NCBI RefSeq assembly: GCF_039536325.1 | Contig: NZ_BAAAYO010000006.1 | Span: 372,001 to 436,000, forward strand | Direction of reading: 5' to 3' | Length of the DNA: 64,000 nt | Origin: Paenibacillus_AB hodogayensis | Lineage (GTDB): Bacteria > Bacillota > Bacilli > Paenibacillales > NBRC-103111 | Part shown: piece after piece, positions 52,217 through 61,389 of the stretch | How the letters are laid out: each line of letters opens with the position of its first letter | Numbering within the stretch: position 1 is the stretch's first letter | The notes under the pieces: generated by a model | Databases searched by the model: none | The model's input: the letters and a program-made list of their open reading frames with translations, nothing else | Told to the model about the DNA's origin: nothing | Made by a program: the position numbers and the translations under genes

Positions 52217-52225
52217 GGAACCCTC

Positions 52226-52302
52226 ATGACCTCGCATGGTATTCTCGTTACCCATTGTTCCCCCATTGGCGCGCTTTCCGCCTTTCCGAAATACGAGGTC
52301 AT
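52226..52302. repeat. Spaced inverted repeat in the divergent control region
   Basis: ATGACCTCG (52226-52234) and CGAGGTCAT (52294-52302) are exact complements 59 bases apart, between the two divergent genes. A further GGTCAT is near 52317-52322. Such spaced sites are typical of AraC-family regulators that loop DNA. The GH31-AraC gene in the same divergon is the natural candidate, but this is only inference. Confidence 0.4.
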
Positions 52303-52347
52303 CAAAGTACCATTACTGGTCATTAAGCTCGCTTATGCCCGGGGACA

Positions 52348-52367
52348 TTCCCTTATACGATAGGGAA
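52348..52367. promoter_or_regulatory. Dyad just before the FAD oxidoreductase gene
   Basis: TTCCCT (52348-52353) and AGGGAA (52362-52367) flank TATACGAT. This sequence could hold the -10 box of the rightward promoter, at about 40 bases before ATG 52399. The matching -35 is weak. Confidence 0.4.
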
Positions 52368-52398
52368 GAAAGACAACACCGTACACGGAGGAATCGAC

Positions 52399-53994
52399 AT
52401 GTTACGTGAAATGCAGGCCGACATCGTGATCGTCGGAGGAAGTCTGGGAGGCTGCGCCGCCGCTCTGGCCGCGGCCGGTATGGGAAAAACCGTGCTGATG
52501 ACGGAAGAAACGGGATGGATCGGCGGCCAATTGACCAGCCAGGCGGTCCCCCCCGACGAAAACCGCTGGATCGAACAATTCGGCTGCACGCAGAGCTACC
52601 GCCGGTTGCGGGACGGCATTCGGAATTACTACCGTCGACACTTTCCGCTAACGCCCGAAGCGGCGGCGCAAGCTCATTTCAATCCAGGCAATGCGAAGGT
52701 CAGCCGCATCAGCCACGATCCGCGTGCCGCTCTTGCCGTATTGCAGGAAATGCTTGCCCCGCACCTGTACAGCGGCCGGGTCGGCGTGCTGCCCCACTGC
52801 CGGCCCGAGCAGGCGGAGACCGAGGGCGACCGCATCCGATCGGTAACGGTGCGGAATACGTTGACGGGAACGCGCACGGTATGCGCGGCGCCTCTCTTCC
52901 TCGACGCGACCGATTGCGGGGACCTGCTTCCCCTGAGCGGAACGGAGTACGTCACCGGCGCGGAGTCGCAGGCGGAGACGAATGAGCGCCACGCGCTGGA
53001 AGGACCGGCCGACCCGCAGGACATGCAGGCGATTACCCATTGCTTTGTGGTCGATCATATCGACGGTGAAGACCATACGATCGACAAGCCGGACCATTAT
53101 TCGTTCTGGCAATCGTTCCGTCCCGATTTTTGGCCCGACCGGCTGCTCAGCTTCGCCGGAGTCCGTCCCTCCACCCTGGAGCCGGTGCGCTACGACCTGT
53201 TCCCCGGCGGATCGGGGCTGACGTTTTGGGAAGGTTTCTCGCTTATGTCCTACCGGCGTCTCGCGGATGCCGACCACTTCGCTCCGGGAACGTTTCGCGG
53301 AGACGTCACCGTCGTCAACTGGCCGCAAAACGACTATTTCCTCGGTTCGGTTATCGACGTCGGCGAAGAGGAGAAAGCCCTCCATCTGAAGGGCGCCAAG
53401 GAGCTTAGCCTGTCGCTGCTGTACTGGCTTCAGACGGAAGCCCCGCGTCCGGACGGCGCATGCGGTTACCCCGGTTTCCGTCTCCGCCGCGACGTATTCG
53501 GCACGGATGACGGACTGGCCCCTTACCCGTACATTCGGGAATCGCGGAGAATCAAAGCCGAGTTCACCGTACTGGAGCAGCACGTCAACCCGCTGGACCG
53601 GCCGGATGGACGAGCCGAAACGTTCCGCGACTCCGTCGGCATCGGACATTACGGCATCGACCTGCATCCTAGCACGGGCAACCGCCACTATATCCATCTG
53701 GCCGCCCTTCCCTTTCAAATCCCGCTCGGCAGCCTGATCCCGGCGCGGATGAACAATCTGCTTGCGGCCTGCAAAAATATCGGCACGACGCATATCTCCA
53801 ACGGCTGCTACCGGCTGCATCCGGTGGAATGGAACATCGGCGAGGCAGCGGGCGCGCTGGCCGCCTTCTGCCTCGATCGGAGCGAAGCGCCGCGCGCCGT
53901 GCGGAACGATCCCGCGCTGCTCGCGGATTTTCAAAACGAGCTCATCCGCCAAGGGTTCGAGCTGGCATGGCCGGACTCCGCCCTGGGCGGATAA
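52399..53994 (+). CDS. FAD-dependent oxidoreductase (FAD_oxidored type, PF12831-like)
   Basis: A 531-residue flavoprotein. The ADP-binding turn IVIVGGSLGGCAAALAAAGMGKTVLMTEE is at residues 10-38, followed by GWIGGQLTSQAVPPDE, which is the PF12831 hallmark. DATDCGDLL supports the FAD site, and a late NIGTTHISNGCYRLHPVEWNIGEAAGALA closes it. The family occurs in polysaccharide loci of Bacteroidetes and Paenibacillus and is thought to oxidise sugars or sugar acids; the substrate is unproven. The start ATG 52399 has GGAGG upstream. It has no signal peptide. It is divergent from the SBP operon, with a terminator 120 bases past its stop. Confidence 0.85.
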   Translation: MLREMQADIVIVGGSLGGCAAALAAAGMGKTVLMTEETGWIGGQLTSQAVPPDENRWIEQFGCTQSYRRLRDGIRNYYRRHFPLTPEAAAQAHFNPGNAKVSRISHDPRAALAVLQEMLAPHLYSGRVGVLPHCRPEQAETEGDRIRSVTVRNTLTGTRTVCAAPLFLDATDCGDLLPLSGTEYVTGAESQAETNERHALEGPADPQDMQAITHCFVVDHIDGEDHTIDKPDHYSFWQSFRPDFWPDRLLSFAGVRPSTLEPVRYDLFPGGSGLTFWEGFSLMSYRRLADADHFAPGTFRGDVTVVNWPQNDYFLGSVIDVGEEEKALHLKGAKELSLSLLYWLQTEAPRPDGACGYPGFRLRRDVFGTDDGLAPYPYIRESRRIKAEFTVLEQHVNPLDRPDGRAETFRDSVGIGHYGIDLHPSTGNRHYIHLAALPFQIPLGSLIPARMNNLLAACKNIGTTHISNGCYRLHPVEWNIGEAAGALAAFCLDRSEAPRAVRNDPALLADFQNELIRQGFELAWPDSALGG

Positions 53995-54113
53995 GCGCCG
54001 CCTCGCGGCAATCGCGGCAATCGGCCGCAGGGCAAAGCAGCCGCTCCCATGCCGGCAGCGCTTGGGGACGCTTCTTTTCGCGCGGCCCGATTGCGGCCAT
54101 AAGCCTTTTTTCG

Positions 54114-54141
54114 GCCGACCTGCCATGCGGGTCGGCTTTTT
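54114..54141 (+). terminator. Terminator between FAD oxidoreductase and GH31-AraC genes
   Basis: GCCGACC and GGGTCGGC form a stem (54114-54120 and 54129-54136), followed by TTTTTCG, 120 bases past the stop. The rest of the 340-base gap (53995-54334) is GC-rich with short repeats (GGCAATC); a weak TACTAT-type -10 box lies near 54240-54246. I see no other gene. Confidence 0.75.
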
Positions 54142-54334
54142 CGCGAAATGCGCTTCTCGCCAAGCACCCGGTTCGATCGGGAGACAGGAAGAGAGTAGCG
54201 CGAATGCCGCCATCCCTGCCCCGCAGCAAGCAAAATGTGCTACTATTAGGGGGACAAACTCGACAGAAAGCGCAAACAAACGATGAGCGGGCGCCATTCC
54301 GTCCTTTTCCAGCCTATCCGAAAGGGGCTTTGCC

Positions 54335-57202
54335 ATGAACTGCACAGCCACGTCCGCAACCGGTCTCTTATCCGCCGGACTGTATATAAACATCGCGCCG
54401 ATCGCGCCCGACACGTTTCATATCCGCCTCAACCGGACGGGAACGTTCGCCGCCTGCGGGCCGCTTGCCTCGCTCGGACTAGTAGCCCCTCCTGCCGCTG
54501 ACGTCCTCTGGAATTCGGCGGAGTCGGAGGAAGCAATTGAACTGAATACCGGCTTGGCCTCGCTGCGCATCGAGCGCCTATGCGGGGCTATCGGGCTTTA
54601 CGACCGGAACGGCAGTCTGCTCGCCCGCCTGAGCGGGTTATCCCCCATCGATGCAGATGACTTCGAGGCGCGCTTCGATCTGACCGGCGGCGAGCTCGTT
54701 TACGGGCTGGGCGACCAATACGACACCCCGCTGATGAAGCGCGGCTGCTCCGTCACGATCGGCTTGCGCGTAGGACGCGTGCATGCGCCTGTGCCGCTGC
54801 TGCTGTCGGACGCGGGCTGGGCGCTGCTCAGCGACACGGAGATGGAGCATGAATTCGATGTCGGCCGCTCGGAGCCGGATCAGCTGCTGATCCGGGGTGC
54901 AGGAAGCGAATGGGGTTTTTATTGGATGGTCGGCGGCAATCTTGCGGAGCTGCTCGGCAAAGCCGCCGAGCTGACGGGACCGGCCGCGCTGCTGCCGAAG
55001 TGGGCGTACGGGCTTACCTTCATCTGCAACCAGCAGTCTACCGCGAGGGATTTGATCGAGGACGGCTTGAAATTCCGCCGGGAGGGCATCCCCTGCGACA
55101 TGCTCGGGCTGGAGCCGAGCTGGATGGACCGGCCGTTCGATTACGAAAACCCGGTCCGTTGGAACCAGGACCGGTTTTATATTCCTCAGTGGATGCCCGA
55201 AGGCGAACACACGTTTATGGGTGCGCTGAAAACGATGGGCTTCAAGCTGAGCCTCAGCCTCCCTTTACCTGAAAAAAAACGGATCGGGGACGAAAAGCCT
55301 GCGTCCGGGGCGTTTTACGAGCTGCTGCGGCCTTTCGTGGCGCAAGGTGTCAAAGGCTTCAAGCTGTGTACCAGCCTGCCGTTTCCGCCGGAAGCCCGCG
55401 CCGCCGTCTCGGCAGATCAAGGCGAGGAATCCGTTTCCTTGACGGAAGCCGGCTCGATCAGCGGCTCGATCATGGAAGGCTTTGCGAACCAAACCGGCCG
55501 CCGGCCAATGATCTACAGCCCCGTCGGCTATACCGGGATTCAGAAATATGCCGCCATGTGGTCCGGGGGCCGCCAGCAGCCGCACCTGTCCGTGCTCAGT
55601 CTCGGCCTCTCGGGCATCCCGCACATGAGCGTGGCGATGAATTTGCATACGCCCGCCGGCATCCATTTCGGATTTTTACAGCCGTGGTCGGAGGTCAACA
55701 GCTGGGCTTATTGGCGGCACCCGCTGCTGCTGGAGAAACGGCTGCTCGACATGTTCAAGGCGTACGCGAGACTGCGCTACCGGCTGCTCCCGTATATTTA
55801 TTCGGCCGCGCACGTCGCCGTCCGCACCGGTCTGCCGATCGCCCGGGCCATGCCGCTCGCATTTCCCGGAGACGCTAAAGCCGCCGCGACGCAAAACCAG
55901 TACATGTTCGGAGACGAGCTGCTCGTCGGCGTGTTTACCGAACGGGTGTATTTGCCGGAAGGCGAATGGATCAACTACTGGACCGGGGAGCGTCACCATG
56001 GCCCGACAGACCTGCACTGCGACGTGCCGGAGCCGTTCGGCGGGCCGCTGTTCGTGCGCGCCGGGGCAATTGTGCCGATGGCTCCGGATATGGAGTACGT
56101 GCACCAGCAGTCTACCGAACGACTGGAGCTTCATCTGTATCCGGGAAGGGCGAACGCCTGTACGTTGTATGAAGATGATGGCGTATCGCTGGACTATTTG
56201 CGGGGACAAACGGCGGAGACGCATATCGGCTGCCGGTACGAGAAGCAAAGCCTGCTGCTCGAGATCGCTCCGCGCAGCGGCGACTTCTACGGCATGCCCG
56301 GGGAGCGGACGTGGGAAATCGTCGTGCATATGCACAATAAGCCCGCGGCTGTCCGGGTCGACGGCGAGCTGTGGCGGGAGGTGTCAGGCTCGCGCAAGCA
56401 ACCGGTGCCGGGGACGTGGTCGGTTCAGCGGAAAGCCGGAACGATCCGGCTGACGGTTCGCGAGCAGACCGCGAAACGAAGGGAGCCTCTGTGCATTACG
56501 CTGGCTTTCTCCATAGCTTCGGAAGCCCGGCTGGCGGCGAAGCCCGCGCAAGCGGCGGGAAGCAGACGGACGGTCGGCGAATGGGAGAAGGAAGTCGAGA
56601 TCGGCTTGGAAACGGGAGATGCGGACAAGGCGCTGTCCGCGCTGGCGCAATGGTGGGAGGTCCGAACGACTTCCGCCGGGGCGCCGGGGGAGCTTCGTGA
56701 GCACTGGCTGTATATGAACGGCTTGTTCGTCCGCTCCGTCGAACGGAAGGGCCGGACGCTGAGCGAAGTCGCGGGGGACGAGCAGCTGCGCCTGCTTCAG
56801 CTCGAACCGGACCATGACGCCGGGCAGGCTTACGAATCACTGCGGCAGTTGGCCGCCTTGATCGTGGATTACGATAACCGCCAGGGCGGCCGGACGCATG
56901 AGACCGTCCGCCTGGCGACCGATATGATTATGCAGGAGATTGACCGGGAGCTTTCTCTGCAGGCCGTCGCCGACCGGCTGCATCTGAACTCCTCGTATTT
57001 GAGCCGCCGATTCAAGAAGGAAATCGGGATGCCGTTCTCCGACTATGTGCTGGAAAAAAAGATGGAGCTCGCCCGGGAGCTTCTGCTGGCCGGCTCGACG
57101 GTGGGCGCGGCCGCCGAGCATACCGGCTACAAGGACGCCAGCTATTTCATTCGCGTGTTTCGCAAATACTGGGGAGTCACGCCGGGCGAGATGAAGCCAT
57201 GA
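54335..57202 (+). CDS. GH31-like domain fused to a C-terminal AraC-type HTH; probable glycosidase-derived sensor-regulator
   Basis: A 955-residue protein without a signal peptide. A GH31 N-terminal sandwich (GELVYGLGDQYDTPLM) and TIM barrel (about 220-540) are followed by the GH31 C-terminal region (YWTGERHHGP, GPLFVRAGAIVPM). Residues about 854-955 are a complete AraC/YesN HTH pair (ELSLQAVADRLHLNSSYLSRRF, then HTGYKDASYFIRVFRKYWGVTPGEM). The nucleophile motif reads GVKGFKLCTSL, with Cys345 where GH31 has Asp, and the acid-base motif WSGD reads WSGGRQQP, with Gly412. Both catalytic Asp residues thus appear lost. It sits after the FAD oxidoreductase gene and near two heparinase operons. I infer that the barrel binds a sugar and controls the HTH. 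Confidence 0.82.
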   Translation: MNCTATSATGLLSAGLYINIAPIAPDTFHIRLNRTGTFAACGPLASLGLVAPPAADVLWNSAESEEAIELNTGLASLRIERLCGAIGLYDRNGSLLARLSGLSPIDADDFEARFDLTGGELVYGLGDQYDTPLMKRGCSVTIGLRVGRVHAPVPLLLSDAGWALLSDTEMEHEFDVGRSEPDQLLIRGAGSEWGFYWMVGGNLAELLGKAAELTGPAALLPKWAYGLTFICNQQSTARDLIEDGLKFRREGIPCDMLGLEPSWMDRPFDYENPVRWNQDRFYIPQWMPEGEHTFMGALKTMGFKLSLSLPLPEKKRIGDEKPASGAFYELLRPFVAQGVKGFKLCTSLPFPPEARAAVSADQGEESVSLTEAGSISGSIMEGFANQTGRRPMIYSPVGYTGIQKYAAMWSGGRQQPHLSVLSLGLSGIPHMSVAMNLHTPAGIHFGFLQPWSEVNSWAYWRHPLLLEKRLLDMFKAYARLRYRLLPYIYSAAHVAVRTGLPIARAMPLAFPGDAKAAATQNQYMFGDELLVGVFTERVYLPEGEWINYWTGERHHGPTDLHCDVPEPFGGPLFVRAGAIVPMAPDMEYVHQQSTERLELHLYPGRANACTLYEDDGVSLDYLRGQTAETHIGCRYEKQSLLLEIAPRSGDFYGMPGERTWEIVVHMHNKPAAVRVDGELWREVSGSRKQPVPGTWSVQRKAGTIRLTVREQTAKRREPLCITLAFSIASEARLAAKPAQAAGSRRTVGEWEKEVEIGLETGDADKALSALAQWWEVRTTSAGAPGELREHWLYMNGLFVRSVERKGRTLSEVAGDEQLRLLQLEPDHDAGQAYESLRQLAALIVDYDNRQGGRTHETVRLATDMIMQEIDRELSLQAVADRLHLNSSYLSRRFKKEIGMPFSDYVLEKKMELARELLLAGSTVGAAAEHTGYKDASYFIRVFRKYWGVTPGEMKP

Positions 57203-57330
57203 TGACCGTACCGATAGCGCACGAGCCGTGTGCGGAAATGACGAACGGCATTCGCAGCATATAGGCAAGCCCTTTAATGGAGCAAGCGCACGAGGAGCCA
57301 GTCTTTCGATTCCGGTCTTGCACAGGGCGT

Positions 57331-60300
57331 TCACTCCGGCGGAAACGCTGCCGTAGCCACTCCATCGATACGAAACGTATGCAGGCCCCGCCACTCGGCA
57401 TGCGGGTAGGCGGTCATGGCTGAAGGTCTGGCTAGACCCGCCAAAGCGCGGGATTCGCGAGACGCGGACGAAGCGTCCGATTCCTCAATGGTAGGTACTC
57501 TGCCGACGCCGTCATCCGAACCGCCTGTATAGTCGAAACCGAGATCTTCATCGAAGCCCAGTTCGGTCCGCCCGCTTGTTGGATCCATCTGGACGGATAC
57601 GACCGGAAAAGCGTGAGTCGTCCCGTCCGGATGGACGATCACCGCATATTGGCCAACAGCCGATTCCGGAACGCTCGCATCCGTAACGAGCGTCTGCCGC
57701 CCACTCTCCGCTCCGGCCGCATGGCGCACCTCCAGAATACGTCCAGCAACCGGACCGGGACTTGTCAGTTCCCGCCCGTCGGCTCTCAGGAGCGTCCCGC
57801 CGACCAGCATCAGGCTTTGTACCTTTCCGCCGACGAGCCGGACGAAGCCGGCTTTGCCGGCAAGCTCCCACGGACCGCAGCGAAGCGTCTCGCACTCATA
57901 GCGGGGAGCGCTCAAGATGATGTCGGTAACTTCCCCGTACGTAACGGCAACAACCGCTTCCTCCGCGGCTTCGTCCGCATGGAGCACCTTCACCCGGTCG
58001 ATCGCCGGTACACTCCCGCCGGCGTAAGGCTCGAAGACGTGGATGAATTGGCTGAGCAGCTCGGAGCCATCCGGACTTTCGCGCCTTACGATCCATTTCG
58101 GCATATCGAAGCGGATCGCCTCGCTGTTCCGGTCCCCGTCCAGCCCGTTCAAGCGGGTAGCCCTCAAGGACGGCGCCCTGCCTGCAAAGAGCCGGTTGCT
58201 TCCCGCTCCGGCAAAGCCGTGCACCTTCAGCACCGCTTCTCCGCTGCCCCGCGAGGCTCCTCCCGGGCCGTCGCTATCCGCCGGGCCGCTTCCGTCCTGT
58301 TCGCTTCCGCTCCATCCGTTGTCCGTTTCCCCGTCCTGGCCGTCACGCGAAGTCATCGTCAGCGTATAGATGCCGTCCGGCTGTTCCGCCGTCCGCACAT
58401 CCTTAACAAACGCATATGCATAATATTGCTGGTCGCTCGTTCCGCCGAAATCGGTTTCCTGCTTCGGTTCGATGATTTGCGGCGTGCCTTCCAGCAAGTA
58501 CGGCCCGTATTCGGTCATCGGCACATTCGGAACAAGCAGGCAATCTCGGTTGGCATCCCCGTTCAGCGTATATTCGTGGCGTTTCCCCCCGGCCACACGA
58601 AACAGATCCAGCGTATACCCGCTGTCCGCCTCCGCCCCTTCGAAGCCGATCAGCCACAGCTCGCGCGAATAGGCCGACACCCCCTCGTAAGCGTTCTCCT
58701 GCCGCGCTCGAATCAGCTGAGCGGCTCCCGCACCGGCGAACAGTTCGATATTGCCGCCGCATCTAGCCTCTTCCGTAAGCCGGGCATCGCGGCTATCGAC
58801 CGTTACCGTGTTGTGGCCGAGCGTCGATAACGTCCACTGCCGGTAAAACGTATGGGTATAGCCGATATCAGGCAGCAGTTCCCGTCCTTCGGCATACAGC
58901 GCAACATTCAACGGGTCTTTGTGGTCGTGTCCGTTATTCGGGCAAAAGGTCAAATAAAGCTGTGCCTGCCCGCGTCCGCGTCCCCGGGTCAGCTTGGCGA
59001 TGCCCGCGAACGGCAGCAGCAGCGAGCCTGTGCACAGGGGGCGCTCAGCCCGCTGAAAAGCCCACGTATCGTTTACCGGCAGACAGAAGCCGTCCGGATA
59101 CGACAGCATATCGGGCAGCCGCAGCATTCGGCCGATGCGGGGGATCGACGCCTCCGGGTCATACGACGCGAAGCGCGTGCCGTCCCGCGGCGAAACATAG
59201 CCCTCCGGGTCACTCCAGCCCTTCAGCCGTCGCGCCGTAGCGACAATGCCCTCGTACGTTTGACGATGATAGGACAGCGAGACTTCTTTCCAGAAGCCGT
59301 CGGACAAATACGCATTCTGCGCAAAACGAGCCAGCCTCTCGGCTCCCTCATGAACGTATCGAGGCTCGCCGAGCGCCTTGCCGAGCTGGATAAGCCCGAT
59401 CCAGTTCGGATAGTCGACATTGTGCTGGAGCACCGGATACGAGAGTGCCGATTCCAGCGAAGGGCGCAGCATATCGTCCACGATCGTCCCGCGCACGTCA
59501 CCCCCCCATTCGCGGCCGAGCAGCTCGAAGGCGTTCGTGCCGTCCACTTCGATAAAAGCGTCGATCAAAGGCAGCAGCCCGTGCAGATCCATCAGGCTCC
59601 AGCGGTCCCACATGCCGCCGAAATACGGATACGGCGGATGCGCCCGGCCGTCGATCGGGTGCTGCACCCACACCGAATCATTAAAGCGCACCCAGCCCGC
59701 GTACGCCTGCGCGAACCCGTACAGCACCCGGGCCGCGCCAAGCGGATCGGCCGCGGCCAGCAGAGCCGTTTCGTTCACCGCGTACCGGCGCTGCCAATGC
59801 CACAGGTGGGCCGACAAAAAATACCGCCGGCCCCGCTCATCCTCGTAATACGGATAATCGACCGGCTCTCCCTTCTTATTGCGCACGATAACCGATTTGG
59901 ACTCGGGGTAGCTGTCGTTCGGATACGCCACGCGGTCTTCGTCAACCGATACGATGCTCCAGGGATTATCCGGACTCCAAGTGTAGTTGGCCGAGCGAAA
60001 CCCCAGCACGGGGGCATGGGGGACGCCTGCGGCGAAAAAACCGATCCGGTCGGGGATGAGCCTCAACAGCTGCTCGACCCGCTCGGAAGGATCTTTCATG
60101 ACGATTTGCCGCCGCTTTGCCGTTTCGGTTGCCCGTTGCTCCGCACAGCTTTCGCCGGCCTCGATCAGCCCGCAGCGATCGAAAGCGAAGGAGCAGAATT
60201 CGCCAAGACCTTCGTGTCCGTTTCGCAAAAACACCCGCAGATGATAAAGCCCTTCCTCCAGCGGAGCAGGGTGGGCAAATTCCAGCGCGCCGTTTCCGTC

Positions 60301-61338
60301 GCGGGCGGGCAAACCGCTCGGAACGATGATCGATTGCCGTCCCAGCGGGTCGACCCAGACAAGCGAAATCCGCCCTGCGTCGAGCGATCCGCCCGCAGGA
60401 CCGGAGAGCCGCAGCGCTTTGGCGGTAAAGCTGCGGTACAGCAGGGCGGCGGACAACGTCGTTTCCCGAGGCATCGTTCCGGACGCGGCAGCCGACGGCA
60501 AGAAGGAAGCCGCTAGAGCGCGCCCCGCTTCCGCCGGACCGTCCGGTCCCGCGCCTCCGCCCTCCGTAGTATCAGCTGCGGACGGAGGCGCGGGCGGACG
60601 GCCGATAAAGACGCTGCCGAGCCGCCCTTCATTGGCCGCGAACAGCTCGACACGGAATATCCGCTCGTCGAGCGGGCGATGAATATCGTCCATTCGGATC
60701 GTGCCGGTACGGATCGGCACCCACGAGCTCATCGGCTCAGAAGCTTCGGGCCCGCCATATCGAACGACGTTGAACCTCCACTCGGCACCCTCCCGCCTGT
60801 CCGGATTCCCCAGCAGTTCCAGCGGAATACTTACTTCTGCCGTCCAGCTTCCATTCATGCGCTTCTCTACAAGCGGGCGGACGTCCTGCTCCCCGGCCAG
60901 GCGAACGAAGGTTTGTTTTTGGTCCCGCCGCTCCGTCCGGGTCCAGTTGTTGTAGCCGATTTGGTACCGGTGCGCACCGGCCGTTATCTCCACATCCACC
61001 GTATAAAACATATCCCGGTCCTCGGGCAGGGAGATCAGCACAAACACCGTCTCTGTCTCCGTTTCCGGCAATATATCGCCGCCCGGTCCGCTCTCCAGCA
61101 TCAAGTGCAGCCGATCCCCAGCCAAGGCCGCACGGACTAGGGTATCCCTTGCCGCAGGCTCGTTGTGAAACGCCGTCACGAATCCCGTCAGCTCCGCCGA
61201 TCCTTCCCAGTCCGGTCCGATCGCCAAGCCGGCTTCGGGCCGGCAAATAGACGGGTAACGCATAATCGCCCACTTGTCCGGAAACAGCCTCACCTCCGCC
61301 GATCCGGCTTCTCCCTCGCTCCCTGTTCCCTGCTTCAT
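57331..61338 (-). CDS. Cytosolic heparinase II/III-like paralogue
   Basis: A 1335-residue paralogue of the secreted protein at 46916-50704, similar along its length: the N-terminal CBM9-like part, GFRSANYTWS, YPYYEDERGRRYFLSAHLWHWQRRYAV, GMWDRWSLMDLHGLLPLIDAF and GHDHKD (His804/His806), then LPDIGYTHTFYRQWTLSTLGHNTV. It has no signal peptide, so it should act in the cytoplasm. A Gly/Asp/Ser-rich insertion (about residues 995-1035) is absent from the secreted copy. ATG 61338 has GGGAGG nine bases upstream; a start at 61386 has none. It is the last gene of an operon behind two oxidoreductases. Confidence 0.82.
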   Translation of the reverse strand: MKQGTGSEGEAGSAEVRLFPDKWAIMRYPSICRPEAGLAIGPDWEGSAELTGFVTAFHNEPAARDTLVRAALAGDRLHLMLESGPGGDILPETETETVFVLISLPEDRDMFYTVDVEITAGAHRYQIGYNNWTRTERRDQKQTFVRLAGEQDVRPLVEKRMNGSWTAEVSIPLELLGNPDRREGAEWRFNVVRYGGPEASEPMSSWVPIRTGTIRMDDIHRPLDERIFRVELFAANEGRLGSVFIGRPPAPPSAADTTEGGGAGPDGPAEAGRALAASFLPSAAASGTMPRETTLSAALLYRSFTAKALRLSGPAGGSLDAGRISLVWVDPLGRQSIIVPSGLPARDGNGALEFAHPAPLEEGLYHLRVFLRNGHEGLGEFCSFAFDRCGLIEAGESCAEQRATETAKRRQIVMKDPSERVEQLLRLIPDRIGFFAAGVPHAPVLGFRSANYTWSPDNPWSIVSVDEDRVAYPNDSYPESKSVIVRNKKGEPVDYPYYEDERGRRYFLSAHLWHWQRRYAVNETALLAAADPLGAARVLYGFAQAYAGWVRFNDSVWVQHPIDGRAHPPYPYFGGMWDRWSLMDLHGLLPLIDAFIEVDGTNAFELLGREWGGDVRGTIVDDMLRPSLESALSYPVLQHNVDYPNWIGLIQLGKALGEPRYVHEGAERLARFAQNAYLSDGFWKEVSLSYHRQTYEGIVATARRLKGWSDPEGYVSPRDGTRFASYDPEASIPRIGRMLRLPDMLSYPDGFCLPVNDTWAFQRAERPLCTGSLLLPFAGIAKLTRGRGRGQAQLYLTFCPNNGHDHKDPLNVALYAEGRELLPDIGYTHTFYRQWTLSTLGHNTVTVDSRDARLTEEARCGGNIELFAGAGAAQLIRARQENAYEGVSAYSRELWLIGFEGAEADSGYTLDLFRVAGGKRHEYTLNGDANRDCLLVPNVPMTEYGPYLLEGTPQIIEPKQETDFGGTSDQQYYAYAFVKDVRTAEQPDGIYTLTMTSRDGQDGETDNGWSGSEQDGSGPADSDGPGGASRGSGEAVLKVHGFAGAGSNRLFAGRAPSLRATRLNGLDGDRNSEAIRFDMPKWIVRRESPDGSELLSQFIHVFEPYAGGSVPAIDRVKVLHADEAAEEAVVAVTYGEVTDIILSAPRYECETLRCGPWELAGKAGFVRLVGGKVQSLMLVGGTLLRADGRELTSPGPVAGRILEVRHAAGAESGRQTLVTDASVPESAVGQYAVIVHPDGTTHAFPVVSVQMDPTSGRTELGFDEDLGFDYTGGSDDGVGRVPTIEESDASSASRESRALAGLARPSAMTAYPHAEWRGLHTFRIDGVATAAFPPE

Positions 61339-61389
61339 CCGACCCATCCTCCCGTCTCCGCCGCGCCCCGCCGTTGCAGGCGTCAACGT

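Noticed and set aside
52648..54414. 588-codon minus-strand frame over the FAD oxidoreductase gene
   Set aside because: Shadow frame; the flavin-binding motifs lie on the plus strand.
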